The notes below the pieces were generated by a model. It had not been told where the DNA came from. It saw only the letters and a program-made list of their open reading frames with translations, and did no database searches. Shown in pieces: positions 1 through 7,793 of a stretch of 10,399 nt of DNA. Source of the DNA: Entrophospora sp. SA101 (lineage: Eukaryota; Glomeromycota; Glomeromycetes; Entrophosporales; Entrophosporaceae). The position numbers and the translations under genes are program-made. How positions within the stretch are numbered: the stretch's first letter is position 1; each line of letters opens with the position of its first letter. The stretch lies in the NCBI GenBank assembly GCA_958430865.1, contig CAUDNR010004289.1, positions 107,860 to 118,258 of the forward strand, in the 5' to 3' direction.

Positions 1-127
1 CATGTCGCAATCCAAAAAAGGAAACAAAATGGTTGTAAAGGTGGTTGCAACCAGTGGTTGCAATCATTTTTATATGATGCAAAGATGGTAGCAACCATCA
101 TCAAAAGTTGCAGCCAGTATCCTTAAT
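1..127. repeat. GGTTGCAACC-type short repeats
   Basis: The stretch holds several variants of one short palindromic motif. GGTTGCAACC lies at 43-52 and a near copy, TGGTTGCAATC, follows 13 bases later. GATGGTAGCAACCATC at 84-99 has 6-bp arms, and AGTTGCAGCC is near 107-115. No convincing protein was found. The 5' part of the mariner relic that resumes at 374 should continue here, but only the last codons before 138 can be aligned with it, and the frame carries a stop at 124-126. This is either decayed transposon sequence or a local minisatellite. Confidence 0.35.
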
Positions 128-138
128 CTATTTATTGT

Positions 139-373
139 AGCATAGTGGACACTGTTGCAGATCACAAAAAAATGATCAACATAATGTTTGTTATGGTGAA
201 AGTTCTTGCAAAAGTTTGATTATAAAAGTGTGAGATAATTTTGATTTTGCTGATGATCTGGACTTAGAGAGGTTACAGCTATATTCTAGTGAAGTTTCAG
301 AAGCAACGGGATCTGTGTAACCACATGCATATTATACAAATGACTGTTGATCTGCAACAGTGTCCACTATGCT
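139..373. mobile_element. 235-bp miniature inverted-repeat element, copy 1
   Basis: The ends are perfect 26-bp inverted repeats at 139-164 and 348-373, beginning AGCATAGTGGACACTG. The flanks are a perfect 9-bp direct repeat, ATTTATTGT, at 130-138 and 374-382. A 9-bp duplication is typical of Mutator-like elements; a TA duplication as in Tc1/mariner could also be read at the edges, so the superfamily is not settled. The element encodes no transposase and is non-autonomous. A coding-like segment at 252-320 reads DLDLERLQLYSSEVSEATGSV-like residues before a stop and recurs in copy 2 near 8646-8723. The insertion falls inside the mariner relic and is therefore younger than it. Confidence 0.8.
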
Positions 374-1007
374 ATTTATTGTTGGATTGAAGCATTTGAA
401 AGTGGAAAAAACAATGTTGAAGATGATTCACATTCTGGATGTCCTCAAGAAACTTCCACTCTTGAAAACATTGCAAAATTTGATGATTTAATTAGTGATG
501 ATCCTCATATGACAATTACAGCTATTGAAGAGAATGTAGGCATTTCTAGAGGAAGTATTCAAAAGTATTTTACATATTGAATTAAAAGTTCATAAAATTT
601 GTAAAAAATGGGTTCCACATGTTTTTTTAACTGTTGAAAATAAAAAAAATCGGGTTGAAAATTCAATATCTCAATAATTAACCGGTGAAAGAAAGTAACC
701 TTTTTTTTATTTGAAAGATGAGAAGAATGTTACTTATATTAATTCATCACACTTAAAATCATCAAGTTATGTACCTTATGACAAAAAATTCCCAGTTGTT
801 TTGGTTGTTAATCTTTAAAATTTAATATCTCAATAATTAGCAATCAAAAAAATATTTGAAAGATGGGAACTCTGTTTTTTATTTAAAAAAATTTCCAAAC
901 CAATTGCCTTCAAATTTATAAAGTTACATGTATTTTCTCAAAACTTTTTGTACAACCCACGTATATTAAAAAAGGATCGATCATACTGTCCACATCACCG
1001 TCAATAA
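374..1007 (+). pseudogene. mariner-like transposase remnant (DNA-binding part)
   Basis: From 374 the reading frame gives a linker with WIEAFESGKNNVEDD and then a helix-turn-helix ending in VGISRGSIQKYF near 535-570. This order and wording are characteristic of the N-terminal paired-type DNA-binding region of mariner transposases. The frame stops at 578-580. The family text continues one frame over at 579-674, with KICKKWVPHVFLTVENK and RVENSISQ, before another stop at 675. A second open piece at 837-1004 includes IFERWEL. No DDE/D catalytic triad was found, so the catalytic domain is missing or decayed beyond sight. The N-terminus is separated by the 235-bp element inserted at 139-373. The TTG at 347 lies inside that element and is not a real start. 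Confidence 0.75.
665..865 (+). repeat. Duplicated segment inside mariner relic
   Basis: The 16-mer AATATCTCAATAATTA occurs at 665-680 and again at 824-839. In each case the 13-mer TATTTGAAAGATG follows, at 708-720 and 853-865. The order is kept but the spacing differs (27 versus 13 bases), so this is a diverged internal duplication of about 160 bp. Confidence 0.6.
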
Positions 1008-1275
1008 ATATCATTGTAAATATTGAATTCGGAATTGCAAAGATTTGGCGTAATAATAGTTATGTACAATTATCAATCTATTTTTTTCTTATTTTTTATA
1101 CTTAAACGTGAAAAACATATATATTTACAACATACGACTCCCTTTGTTTTACCATAATAATAAAGAATACTTGTTTGGAATGACTTGATATCATTTTAGT
1201 ATTGTTATTATTATGGAATATGAATTCGTGTCCACACATCAGATAGGAAGATGTACAAAATAATCATGTATTTTT
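1008..1275. other. AT-rich intergenic stretch, no gene seen
   Basis: No coding frame with protein-like composition was seen on either strand. The stretch separates the mariner relic from the upstream region of the channel gene. Confidence 0.5.
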
Positions 1276-1364
1276 CCGCAAAAATCATCCGCAATCGCCA
1301 AATCAATTTCTAAATAAGGAGATATTCTCATGATGTTGCGCAAAATTGCGGATGATTTTTGCGG
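1276..1364. repeat. Perfect 20-bp inverted repeat with 49-base loop
   Basis: CCGCAAAAATCATCCGCAAT at 1276-1295 is the exact reverse complement of 1345-1364. The G+C-containing arms stand out from the AT-rich surroundings. Related fragments (GTTGCGCAAAATT before the right arm, TTTGCGAG and TTTGTGGAT after it) suggest an older, longer repeat. It lies about 280 bases upstream of the channel gene start. It could be a small mobile element, a DNA hairpin or a regulatory element; the sequence alone does not decide. Confidence 0.75.
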
Positions 1365-1517
1365 ATTTTTATTCCGAGATTTTACAAAATTTGCGAGTAT
1401 TTTTTGTGGATAACTACACGATTAATAAAATTCAACAGCTGTATGCACATATTTATTTCTTAATTATTTGTGGCGTTATTTTTTGAATGCAATGCAAAAA
1501 GCTCATTGATTATCGCC

Positions 1518-1622
1518 AAAAAAAAAAAAAAAAAAATTTATATAAGAACAAGTGTTTATTGTCAATTTATTTTATTTATAAAAGTCGAATATACTTATTA
1601 AAAAAAAAATTTTTTTTTTAAT
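1518..1622 (+). promoter_or_regulatory. Putative core promoter region of channel gene
   Basis: The region holds an A20 tract (1518-1537), ATTTATATAAG directly after it, TATAAAA at 1577-1583 (about 56 bases before the ATG), and the perfect palindrome ATT-A10-T10-AAT at 1597-1622. Poly(dA:dT) tracts commonly exclude nucleosomes in fungal promoters. In a genome this AT-rich, TATA-like strings arise often by chance, so the assignment is inference from position. Confidence 0.4.
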
Positions 1623-1638
1623 CAATTCTTTTATAAAA

Positions 1639-4600
1639 ATGACAAACGATGAATATACAACAATAACAATTGAGAAAGATAATGATGCAGAGACAAATAA
1701 GAAAGTAAAGTCTATGGGATCAGAAAGTGGTGATAATAGTGATGTAGAAGTAGTGACAATTGAGGGAGAAAAGTCTATGGAATCAGAAAGTGGCGATGAT
1801 ACGGAAGAAGAAAATGATAATGAGATAAATAAGGAAGAAGCAAGGCCTAATGAAGCATTAAGAGCAATATTTAAAGCAGCAACAGAAACAATTATAGCAG
1901 TAGGAAGATTTCTTACAGAAAAATATGAAATATCAGAAAATATCACTAAAAATTCAACTACAGATTATATAAATGTTGATGCTATTAAACAGGAAACTAT
2001 AATTGATAATATTAATTATAAGTTTTTAGTAACTCTTGGTAAACGAGATGGATCTGCTATTATTAGATGTACAGTTGATGACCATGAAACTATTCGACCA
2101 TATAACAATGATTGTTTTAAATATTCTAGAGAGCATAAAATGGATGTTTTAGATAATAAATATATACTTGGTTGTAGTAAGTAAATATGATTATTTATTA
2201 TGCATATTATATTATTTATAAGCAATAAATAATAATAATAATTTACATCATTCAAAATCAATTTTATTGGCTTATTTGACTTTTCAAGAAAATAAATATT
2301 TAATTGGTGATAAATTTGGGGGTTTCACTACAAATAATGATTTAATAACAATAAAAAAGGATTCTTTATACTATTTTTCATCTAATGAAAAAAATAAATT
2401 GGTTCATAAATCAACATGCCACATTTACAGTAATTATCATTATAATGCAATTACAGATTATTTTGTAGATTCTGATTATCTTCTATTAAATGATAAGCTT
2501 TCATTATTATCACTATGGAAATGGAAACCAACAACTATATCATATCATGATAGTTGTTATTTAATATGTAAAAGAAATCATACTGATATAATATTTAATC
2601 AAGACAAAACAATAATGGCATTATATTATAAAAATACTTCAAAAATAATAATTTATTCAATAAAACTTAACATTACTATTTCTTCATGTAAGTATGATTT
2701 AGCTTTATTTATTTATTTATATACACTATTTATTTATTTATTTATTTATCTATCTATCTTACAGTTGAATTGGAAAAAAATATCACTATTAAAAAATTAG
2801 ATTTTATTTGTATAAAAAGTCCATTAGAATGTTTATTAATATTATATTTAAATACAAATCATTACATTTGTAAATTAATGGATCCTTATAATTTAAAAAA
2901 TTTTAATGAGCATGTTATAACAAATGCAAATGCACATGAAGATATCATATTTGGACCAATAATATTAGAGAATAAAATAGTTATGGCTATTAATAATCAA
3001 ATTTGCATTAAAGAAATTATTAACAAAGAAACATTAGATGCTGTTCAACAAATGTGCACAAAAAATAGCTGTTATTTACATTCATATATAGTACAAGAAT
3101 TAAAAGAATTAAAAGAGTTAGATAAAGAATGTATTAAGTCTCACAAAAGATCGAAAAAAGGTGATATTAATATTAAATGGAGGATAGAGCATTATGAAAA
3201 TTATAAAAATATCAATATAAAAGCTCAAAAAATTGATAATAGAATAACAATTGATGAATATGGTATTCGTGTCACTGAAAAGTTAGAACATTGTGGTTTG
3301 CTAAATAATCATGATTTGATTTTAGTAACACATCAATATATACGCATTTTGTCATTTAATAATCAAAGTTCTAAAATAGTTATAAAGTATATTATTAAAG
3401 ATAGTGAACCAGGAAAAAAAAAACAGAAACATCTATAGAAACAAATAATATTGAAGACTATTTATTTAATTTTAATGATGTTACTCAATCCGATTATTCC
3501 AGACAACCTTATAGAGAAATGATGTTATATATGTTGGAAGATTTATATAATTTCAAACATGGAGAAAAATTTTTAAGATTAGCATTAAATGTAAATGATA
3601 GCATAGTTGTAGAAAAAATTTTTGATTCCTGTCTTAAATATTTCCAAGAGGATACTGCAACAAATATTAGTTTATTAAAAATAATTATACCAGAATTACC
3701 AAGATTACAAAAAAATCATCAAAAATTATCAAAATTCTTTAATCAAACTTCAATGATATTATTTCCATTTAATGATAAAGTTTATCATGAAAAAATTCTT
3801 TATAATCCAATCATTAATGAAATTTTTATTTATGAAGATAGAACCTTTTGGGATTTTTTTTTTATGTTCAAAAGGTTTACTATATTTGAAAAGGTTAAAA
3901 CATTTTTATACAATAGAGAAAATAATAATAAAACTAAACCTTGTGTAAAATTGATAATTCCATATCCTGGATTACTTACATACAAAACCAAATATTCATC
4001 ATTGAAAGAATTATTATATAAGCCAGATAATAGTATATTTGTTGAATTAGTTGCATCAGATCCTTTAGAACTATGCAAGCATTTGAATAGTAAACTAATT
4101 TTGGATCATAAATGGAACACTTTTGGATTTAGATATTATATTGGAATATTGATTTTTTATATAGCATTTTTATTAAGCTTTGTTATTGCAACTTCCACTT
4201 CACCAGATCAGTTATCTGATAATAATAGAAGTTCATTATTAATGACAGCAGTTACCCTTGGAGCAATTCATCTCACAATAGAAGTTAGACAATTTATCTG
4301 GAAACCATTGAAATATATCAAAGATTTCTGGAATTACTTTGGTATGGTGTTATCATTTTTATTATTTGTTTATTAATTAATTAATTAATTAATTTTAAAT
4401 AATAGACCTAGGCGCCTATTCCTTAGCAATTGTTACTTCAATTCTATGGCTGCATTATAATGATCCACCACCTGTTCAACTGATTTCTGCATCAAATTTA
4501 TTATTAGATTTAAGATTAATGTTATTCTTAAGAGTTTTTAGTCATACTGGAGCATATTTTACCATTATTATAGGAGTTGCTAAAAAAGTCTTTTGGTTCT

Positions 4601-5528
4601 TAATTATAATAATGATAATCATTTTAAGCTTTTCACATGCATTTTTTTTATTGTTGAAACCAAGTCAAAATTTTACAATAGACCAACCTACTATCAATAA
4701 TGATTCCAACAACCCTTGGAATCTTGTTAATAAATATTATACATATTTTGCAAACAACAATTCATATAGTCAAGATTCATATTTTATACAACAACCTGAT
4801 GGCAACACAAACATGTTTACATTGTTTCCCTCTTCAATTCTGGCAATGTATAATTTCCTTGCAGGTAATAATTTATATAAGGCTTCGCATGAGCCAACTT
4901 GTGAGAAGCTTTAAATTTAACTTGATTGGTTTTTTTTTTATTAGGAGATAATGAAGCATTTAAAAATAGGGTATTGCAAGATGATGCATATCTTATACTA
5001 TTAATGGTTGCATTTTCATTCATAGTTGTGGTATACCTAATGAATTTATTCATTGGTTTGCTTGGCAATGAAATTGAACATTATGATACCAAAGAAGCAT
5101 TTTGGTTTCAAAAAGCCAAAGTTATCACAGAGATTGAATTATTTTATTTACTTCCTAATCAGCGTCGTTGGAGAACCTGGTTTCCAGATATATTGTAAAT
5201 ATAATAATAATCAATTAAATCATTTGATAAATTTCTTTTAACAATTATTTAAAATTTTTTTTTGTTAGATCATATAATGTACCAATTGATGATATTCGTA
5301 AAGAAATTAAAAAAGCAGATGATAGCAACAATGGTGAAGAAAATCCCCCATATATTCCGGATAGGCTTAGAGAACTTGCTCCGAGTGTGTCAAAAAAAAG
5401 AAATTGATTTTCAACAAATTGAAAGCAAACTTATAAATAATATGATGGAAATAGAAAAAAACCTTAAAGATGACCTCAAGACTCAAATGCAAATTTTGTT
5501 GAATGAAATTAAGAATTCAAAAAAATAA
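1639..5528 (+). CDS. Ion-transport-domain channel protein, six exons, two frame breaks
   Basis: The proposed exons are 1639-2176, 2289-2687, 2765-4341, 4406-4864, 4945-5194 and 5269-5528, about 1160 codons. The ATG at 1639 has A at -3. Residues 1-70 are acidic, with a repeat (KSMGSESGDN, KSMESESGDD). Residues to about 750 are soluble and may form a divergent WD40-like propeller, as I recall for Rhizophagus relatives. Six hydrophobic segments follow from about residue 768: S1 (YYIGILIFYIAFLLSFVIA), S2 (LLMTAVTLGAIHLTIEV), S3 across the FWNYF/DLGAY splice, S4-S5 (FLRVFSHTGAYF to IIIMIIILSFSHAFFLLL), pore region (MYNFLAGD) and S6 (LMVAFSFIVVVYLMNLFIGLL). A conserved-looking FYLLPNQRRW lies after S6, then a charged, probably coiled-coil tail. 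The likely role is a membrane cation channel of the Ion_trans superfamily; selectivity is unknown. The frame breaks at the A10 run 3414-3423 and the A8 run 5392-5399, so it may be a pseudogene or carry sequence errors. Confidence 0.82.
1708..1800 (+). repeat. Imperfect 63-bp coding duplication in exon 1
   Basis: Codons 24-33 (KSMGSESGDN, 1708-1737) and 45-54 (KSMESESGDD, 1771-1800) are near-identical at DNA level and lie exactly 63 bases apart in frame. This is an in-frame duplication within the acidic, probably disordered N-terminus. Confidence 0.7.
2177..2288 (+). other. Intron 1 of channel gene
   Basis: The donor is GTAAGT at 2177. The chosen acceptor, TTTTCAAG ending at 2288, follows a pyrimidine-rich stretch and gives GCKNKYLIGDKFGG. 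An alternative AG at 2222 would give a 46-base intron in the same frame and add a low-complexity NNNNN stretch. The downstream site is preferred on splice-site quality. Confidence 0.65.
2688..2764 (+). other. Intron 2 of channel gene
   Basis: The intron is 77 bases, donor GTAAGT and acceptor CTTACAG, phase 1. Joining gives NITISSFELEKNITIKK. Much of it is (TTTA)n followed by (CTAT)n microsatellite. The splice sites are strong and the frame is restored exactly. Confidence 0.9.
3414..3423 (+). other. A10 run where channel reading frame breaks (-1)
   Basis: Upstream coding (ending KYIIKDSEPGKKK) would stop at the TAG at 3436-3438. Family-like coding downstream (TETSIETNNIEDYLFNFND) sits in the frame reached by adding one A to this run. 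The downstream frame is open from 3408, so the shift must occur between 3408 and 3438. An alternative is a 47-base intron, 3379-3425, with donor GTTATA and acceptor AAACAG, which also restores frame but has a poor donor and removes plausible residues. Confidence 0.75.
4342..4405 (+). other. Intron 3 of channel gene
   Basis: The intron is 64 bases, donor GTATGG and acceptor AATAATAG, phase 1. Joining gives DFWNYFDLGAYSLAIVTSI, which restores the aspartate at the start of S3. It contains (TTAA)n. Without removal the frame stops at 4374. Confidence 0.85.
4865..4944 (+). other. Intron 4 of channel gene
   Basis: The intron is 80 bases, donor GTAATA and acceptor TTTTTATTAG with a strong T tract, phase 1. 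Joining gives MYNFLAGDNEAFKN, placing the splice inside the pore-region motif. Confidence 0.88.
5195..5268 (+). other. Intron 5 of channel gene
   Basis: The intron is 74 bases, donor GTAAAT and acceptor TTTTTTTTGTTAG, phase 2. Joining gives WFPDILSYNVPIDDIRKEIK, followed by PPYIPDRLRELAPS. Confidence 0.82.
5392..5399 (+). other. A8 run where channel reading frame breaks (+1)
   Basis: Exon 6 in the spliced frame reaches SVSKKRN and stops at the TGA at 5405-5407. Removing one A from the run would join it to the charged C-terminal tail (EIDFQQIESKL and onward), which ends at the TAA at 5526-5528. If the break is real, the protein loses about 40 C-terminal residues, all after the channel domain. 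Confidence 0.7.
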
Positions 5529-5586
5529 TTATTAGATTTATTATTTTAATTTTTTTTATGATTATTATTTATTTATATATTTATAT

Positions 5587-5592
5587 AATAAA
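5587..5592 (+). terminator. Possible poly(A) signal AATAAA
   Basis: A canonical hexamer lies 59 bases after the TAA at 5528, in a strongly AT-rich 3' flank. Position supports it, but the hexamer is common by chance in this composition. Confidence 0.35.
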
Positions 5593-5639
5593 TTCAAAAT
5601 TTTTTAAAAAAACATTATATTGTATATTTTTTATTTTGA

Positions 5640-6061
5640 CAAGTGATAACGCATCTAGAATTGGAAAATTTGTCAAGTATTAGTATTTATTTTGTTCTGT
5701 CTGGCCTTGAAATGATTAATGTTAATAATCAAAGTAATCACAAGTATCAAATCAATAAATTAATGTTTGTAAAACGCATGCACAAAAAGGTAAATAAAAG
5801 TATAATTGAAAATATAGATGATGGTTTAGATATATTAACGCAAATACCTTTGGAAAAAATAATTTAGAACATACGTGTTATTTAGAGTTCACTGAAAGTG
5901 AGATTTTTTTTTTGCCAAAAATCTTTCTTGTCTGTTATTTTGTTATTGCAAAAAAACTTGATATTACTATTACTACTGATAATTGCATTTCAGTTTTTAA
6001 AAATCAAAAATCTGAAATAGTTTCGAATTCGGTTAACAACTTTAATCTAATACTAATATAA
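5640..6061 (+). pseudogene. Unrecognised coding remnant in two frames
   Basis: One open frame runs from 5640 to the TAG at 5865-5867 and includes LSGLEMINVNNQSNHKYQIN and KRMHKKVNKSIIENIDDGLD. A second, frame-shifted by one base, runs 5822-6061 and includes NLEHTCYLEFTESEIFFLPK and CYFVIAKKLDITITTDN. The two overlap around 5822-5867, so together they read as one older gene of about 140 codons with a frameshift near 5840-5865. No ATG with good context begins either frame; only GTG (5643) or internal methionines are available. I do not recognise the family. Protein-like residue composition over about 420 bases in such AT-rich DNA favours a relic over chance, but only modestly. Confidence 0.4.
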
Positions 6062-6193
6062 GAGTATTAGTTAAAGCAATAGAATCAATTACAATTGTCA
6101 TTGTTGTCACCTTTAATGAAGATGAATTCGAACTATACATTCTTTCTTTAACGTAGTAAAAAAACATTGATTCCAAATGATTACCAATACAAA

Positions 6194-6504
6194 TCACCAA
6201 ATACTCAATATAAAATACGATAAATCCATCCCCAAAAAGGCATCAGTCGTAAAATCTGTTCGCCATATACCAATAAAATTAAACCTGCTCACACAGAAGA
6301 TATAAAGTCATAATCATTCCCATTAACAATTTTTGGTTTGATATTAAAGAGGATTCTTCTATTCACCGAGAGAGTTGGATCGGTAATTAAAACTGGTTTT
6401 TCGAGTTGAATTCGAGAATATTTGACCTCGCTTTGGTAATTTGCGATCGTATACAGTTCACTTTCTATATATTGGGAATATAAATTAGGCTTAAAATTCT
6501 CAGA
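6194..6504 (-). pseudogene. Unrecognised broken coding remnant, minus strand
   Basis: Read from 6504 downward, 71 codons are open (NFKPNLYSQYIESELYTIAN, VLITDPTLSVNRRILFNIKP, IVNGNDYDFISSV) until the TGA at 6291-6289. One frame over, 6292-6196 continues with protein-like text (SRFNFIGIWRTDFTTDAF, then GMDLSYFILSIW) to a TGA at 6196-6194. This suggests one ancestral frame with a single-base indel near 6290. No start codon is present. The G+C level is higher than in the flanks, as expected for former coding DNA. The family is not recognised. The piece could also be an exon whose partners lie elsewhere, but no matching splice sites were found. Confidence 0.45.
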
Positions 6505-6537
6505 TCAAGCTACATTATAGAGAGAGTGAACTGTATA
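6450..6537. repeat. 22-bp inverted repeat, 2 mismatches
   Basis: TATACAGTTCACTTTCTATATA at 6450-6471 (TATACAGTTCACT is the perfect part) pairs with 6516-6537, with 20 of 22 positions complementary and a 44-base loop. It overlaps the upstream end of the minus-strand remnant. It may be a small hairpin or miniature element; no target duplication is obvious. Confidence 0.65.
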
Positions 6538-6591
6538 TAGATAGATAGCCTTTTCTCATTTCCCATGATTGCCAGAAGTGTAACTTAACTA

Positions 6592-6680
6592 AGTTCATTT
6601 CGCTGACAGTTCATTTCGTCGACAGTTCATTTCCTCGACAATCATTTCGTCGACAAACACTTCACTGACAGTTAGTTTAC
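6592..6680 (+). repeat. 16-bp tandem repeat, about 5 copies
   Basis: The unit is AGTTCATTTCGTCGAC. Copies are at 6592-6607, 6608-6623 and 6624-6639 (16 bases each), then 6640-6654 and 6655-6669 (15 bases, more diverged), then a partial copy from 6670. The CG-containing core GTCGAC is unusual in this AT-rich sequence. The array is a short diverged minisatellite. Confidence 0.8.
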
Positions 6681-6718
6681 ATGTTATAATAATTGATGAT
6701 AATTATTGTTTTTAATAG

Positions 6719-6805
6719 TATGAATCAGACAAATTGACATTTCGTTTGAATCAAAACTCTGGAAATATTTACTTTTCTGACGATGATTCTTTTCAAGATG
6801 CATAA
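6719..6805 (+). pseudogene. Possible isolated exon fragment
   Basis: After TTTTTAATAG, which resembles an acceptor site, 28 codons read YESDKLTFRLNQNSGNIYF and SDDDSFQDA, then TAA. The residue mix is protein-like. No upstream exon was found and the family is not recognised. Chance is a real alternative at this length. Confidence 0.25.
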
Positions 6806-7262
6806 TAGAGTTCATTTGATAGAAGAATTAGAAGTGTATAAATTGGTAAAGAATTTAATTTGGAGTTCTACTTACAGTTCTTTTAATCGGAATAAAAATA
6901 AGAACAAGTCGAAACATAGGCATTCAAATTATTTTCTTTAACTATTATTTTAATTTTAATTGAAATTACACAAAACAAACATTTGAGATTATCACTTAAA
7001 ATAACATGTACTGCAATGATTTACATTATTATCACAATTACATAAATGTGACAAACAAAGAAATATTTATGTTTGGATAGATGAGATTATCTGTCTGTAA
7101 TTTTATTATTATTCTTAAGAAATAAAAGATAACTTATATTTTTATCACAATTAAAGTAATTTGTTTGTAAAGTGTTTAATTTGTTTTTGAAAGTAATTTT
7201 TTACAATGTAATTTATAGATCATTCATTAACCAGGATTTTAATAGAAAATGCGGGGCTATAT
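6806..7262. other. AT-rich stretch, nothing identified
   Basis: No coding frame, RNA or clear repeat was identified on either strand. The content is dominated by AT-rich, low-complexity sequence. Confidence 0.5.
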
Positions 7263-7500
7263 ATGGGTGTCTAAACTAAATTATTTAGACAATGTCTAAA
7301 ATATAAATTAATTTAGACATTTAGACAATTGAGACCATGATTGTCTAAAACGTTGAAATTGGCTTTTTTATCAGATAATTTACTGAACTTTGTGGTATTT
7401 AAATTATATCATTACTATTTATATTAATTTAGACATTTAGACATTTTTGTCTAAATACTATTTAACTTTAGACAACCCCAAAAATAATTTAGACGTCCAT
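7263..7500. mobile_element. 238-bp element made of GTCTAAA/TTTAGAC heptamers
   Basis: Eleven heptamers occur in 226 bases: GTCTAAA starts at 7269, 7294, 7343 and 7449; TTTAGAC starts at 7284, 7312, 7320, 7428, 7436, 7467 and 7488. A 21-bp direct repeat (ATTAATTTAGACATTTAGAC plus A) lies at 7307-7327 and 7423-7443. The outer ends, ATGGGTGTCTAAA (7263) and TTTAGACGTCCAT (ending 7500), are inverted with 11 of 13 matches. This fits a miniature inverted-repeat element with internal transposase-binding-like subterminal repeats. No clear target duplication and no coding sequence were seen. Confidence 0.65.
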
Positions 7501-7787
7501 GTGTGACACATTTACCAATTAAAAATAATAATCAACTGTGTTTGTGAAATGATTATACAACATACAAAATTTATATTTTACTAAATTTTATCCAACAAAC
7601 TGTTGTATGTGAAATTGAGTGAGGTGAAATTCTGAATTTTTTGTTTACTTTTTCAAAATAATGGTAACTGCTTCTATATTAAATCCAAACAAGTACTTGA
7701 CAATGTTCCCTTAGCATTTTTCTTTTTAGAAATTAGTACTCCAACTCAAAATGAGTAGAAAAATAGTAATATTAATATACCAAAATA
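7501..7787. other. Spacer between two miniature elements
   Basis: No gene or convincing repeat was seen in these 287 bases. Confidence 0.45.
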
Positions 7788-7793
7788 CATATA

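Noticed and set aside
139..373. Ends of the host mariner element itself
   Set aside because: The inverted repeats lie inside the mariner coding region and are flanked by a duplicated piece of it, so they belong to a separate inserted element.
1572..1946. Minus-strand 124-codon open frame
   Set aside because: It is Ser/Leu-rich and lies antisense to exon 1 of the channel gene; it is a mirror of the acidic, Glu/Ser-rich coding strand.
2016..2261. Minus-strand 81-codon open frame
   Set aside because: It is antisense to the end of exon 1 and intron 1, with low-complexity Tyr/Ile/Leu composition.
3830..4078. Minus-strand 82-codon open frame
   Set aside because: It is antisense to exon 3 of the channel gene, which has the far better family match.
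4817..5068. Overlapping open frames on both strands around exons 4 and 5
   Set aside because: They cross intron 4 or run antisense to S6; the spliced channel frame explains the region.
6592..6680. CRISPR array
   Set aside because: The units are directly adjacent with no unique spacers; this is a simple tandem repeat.
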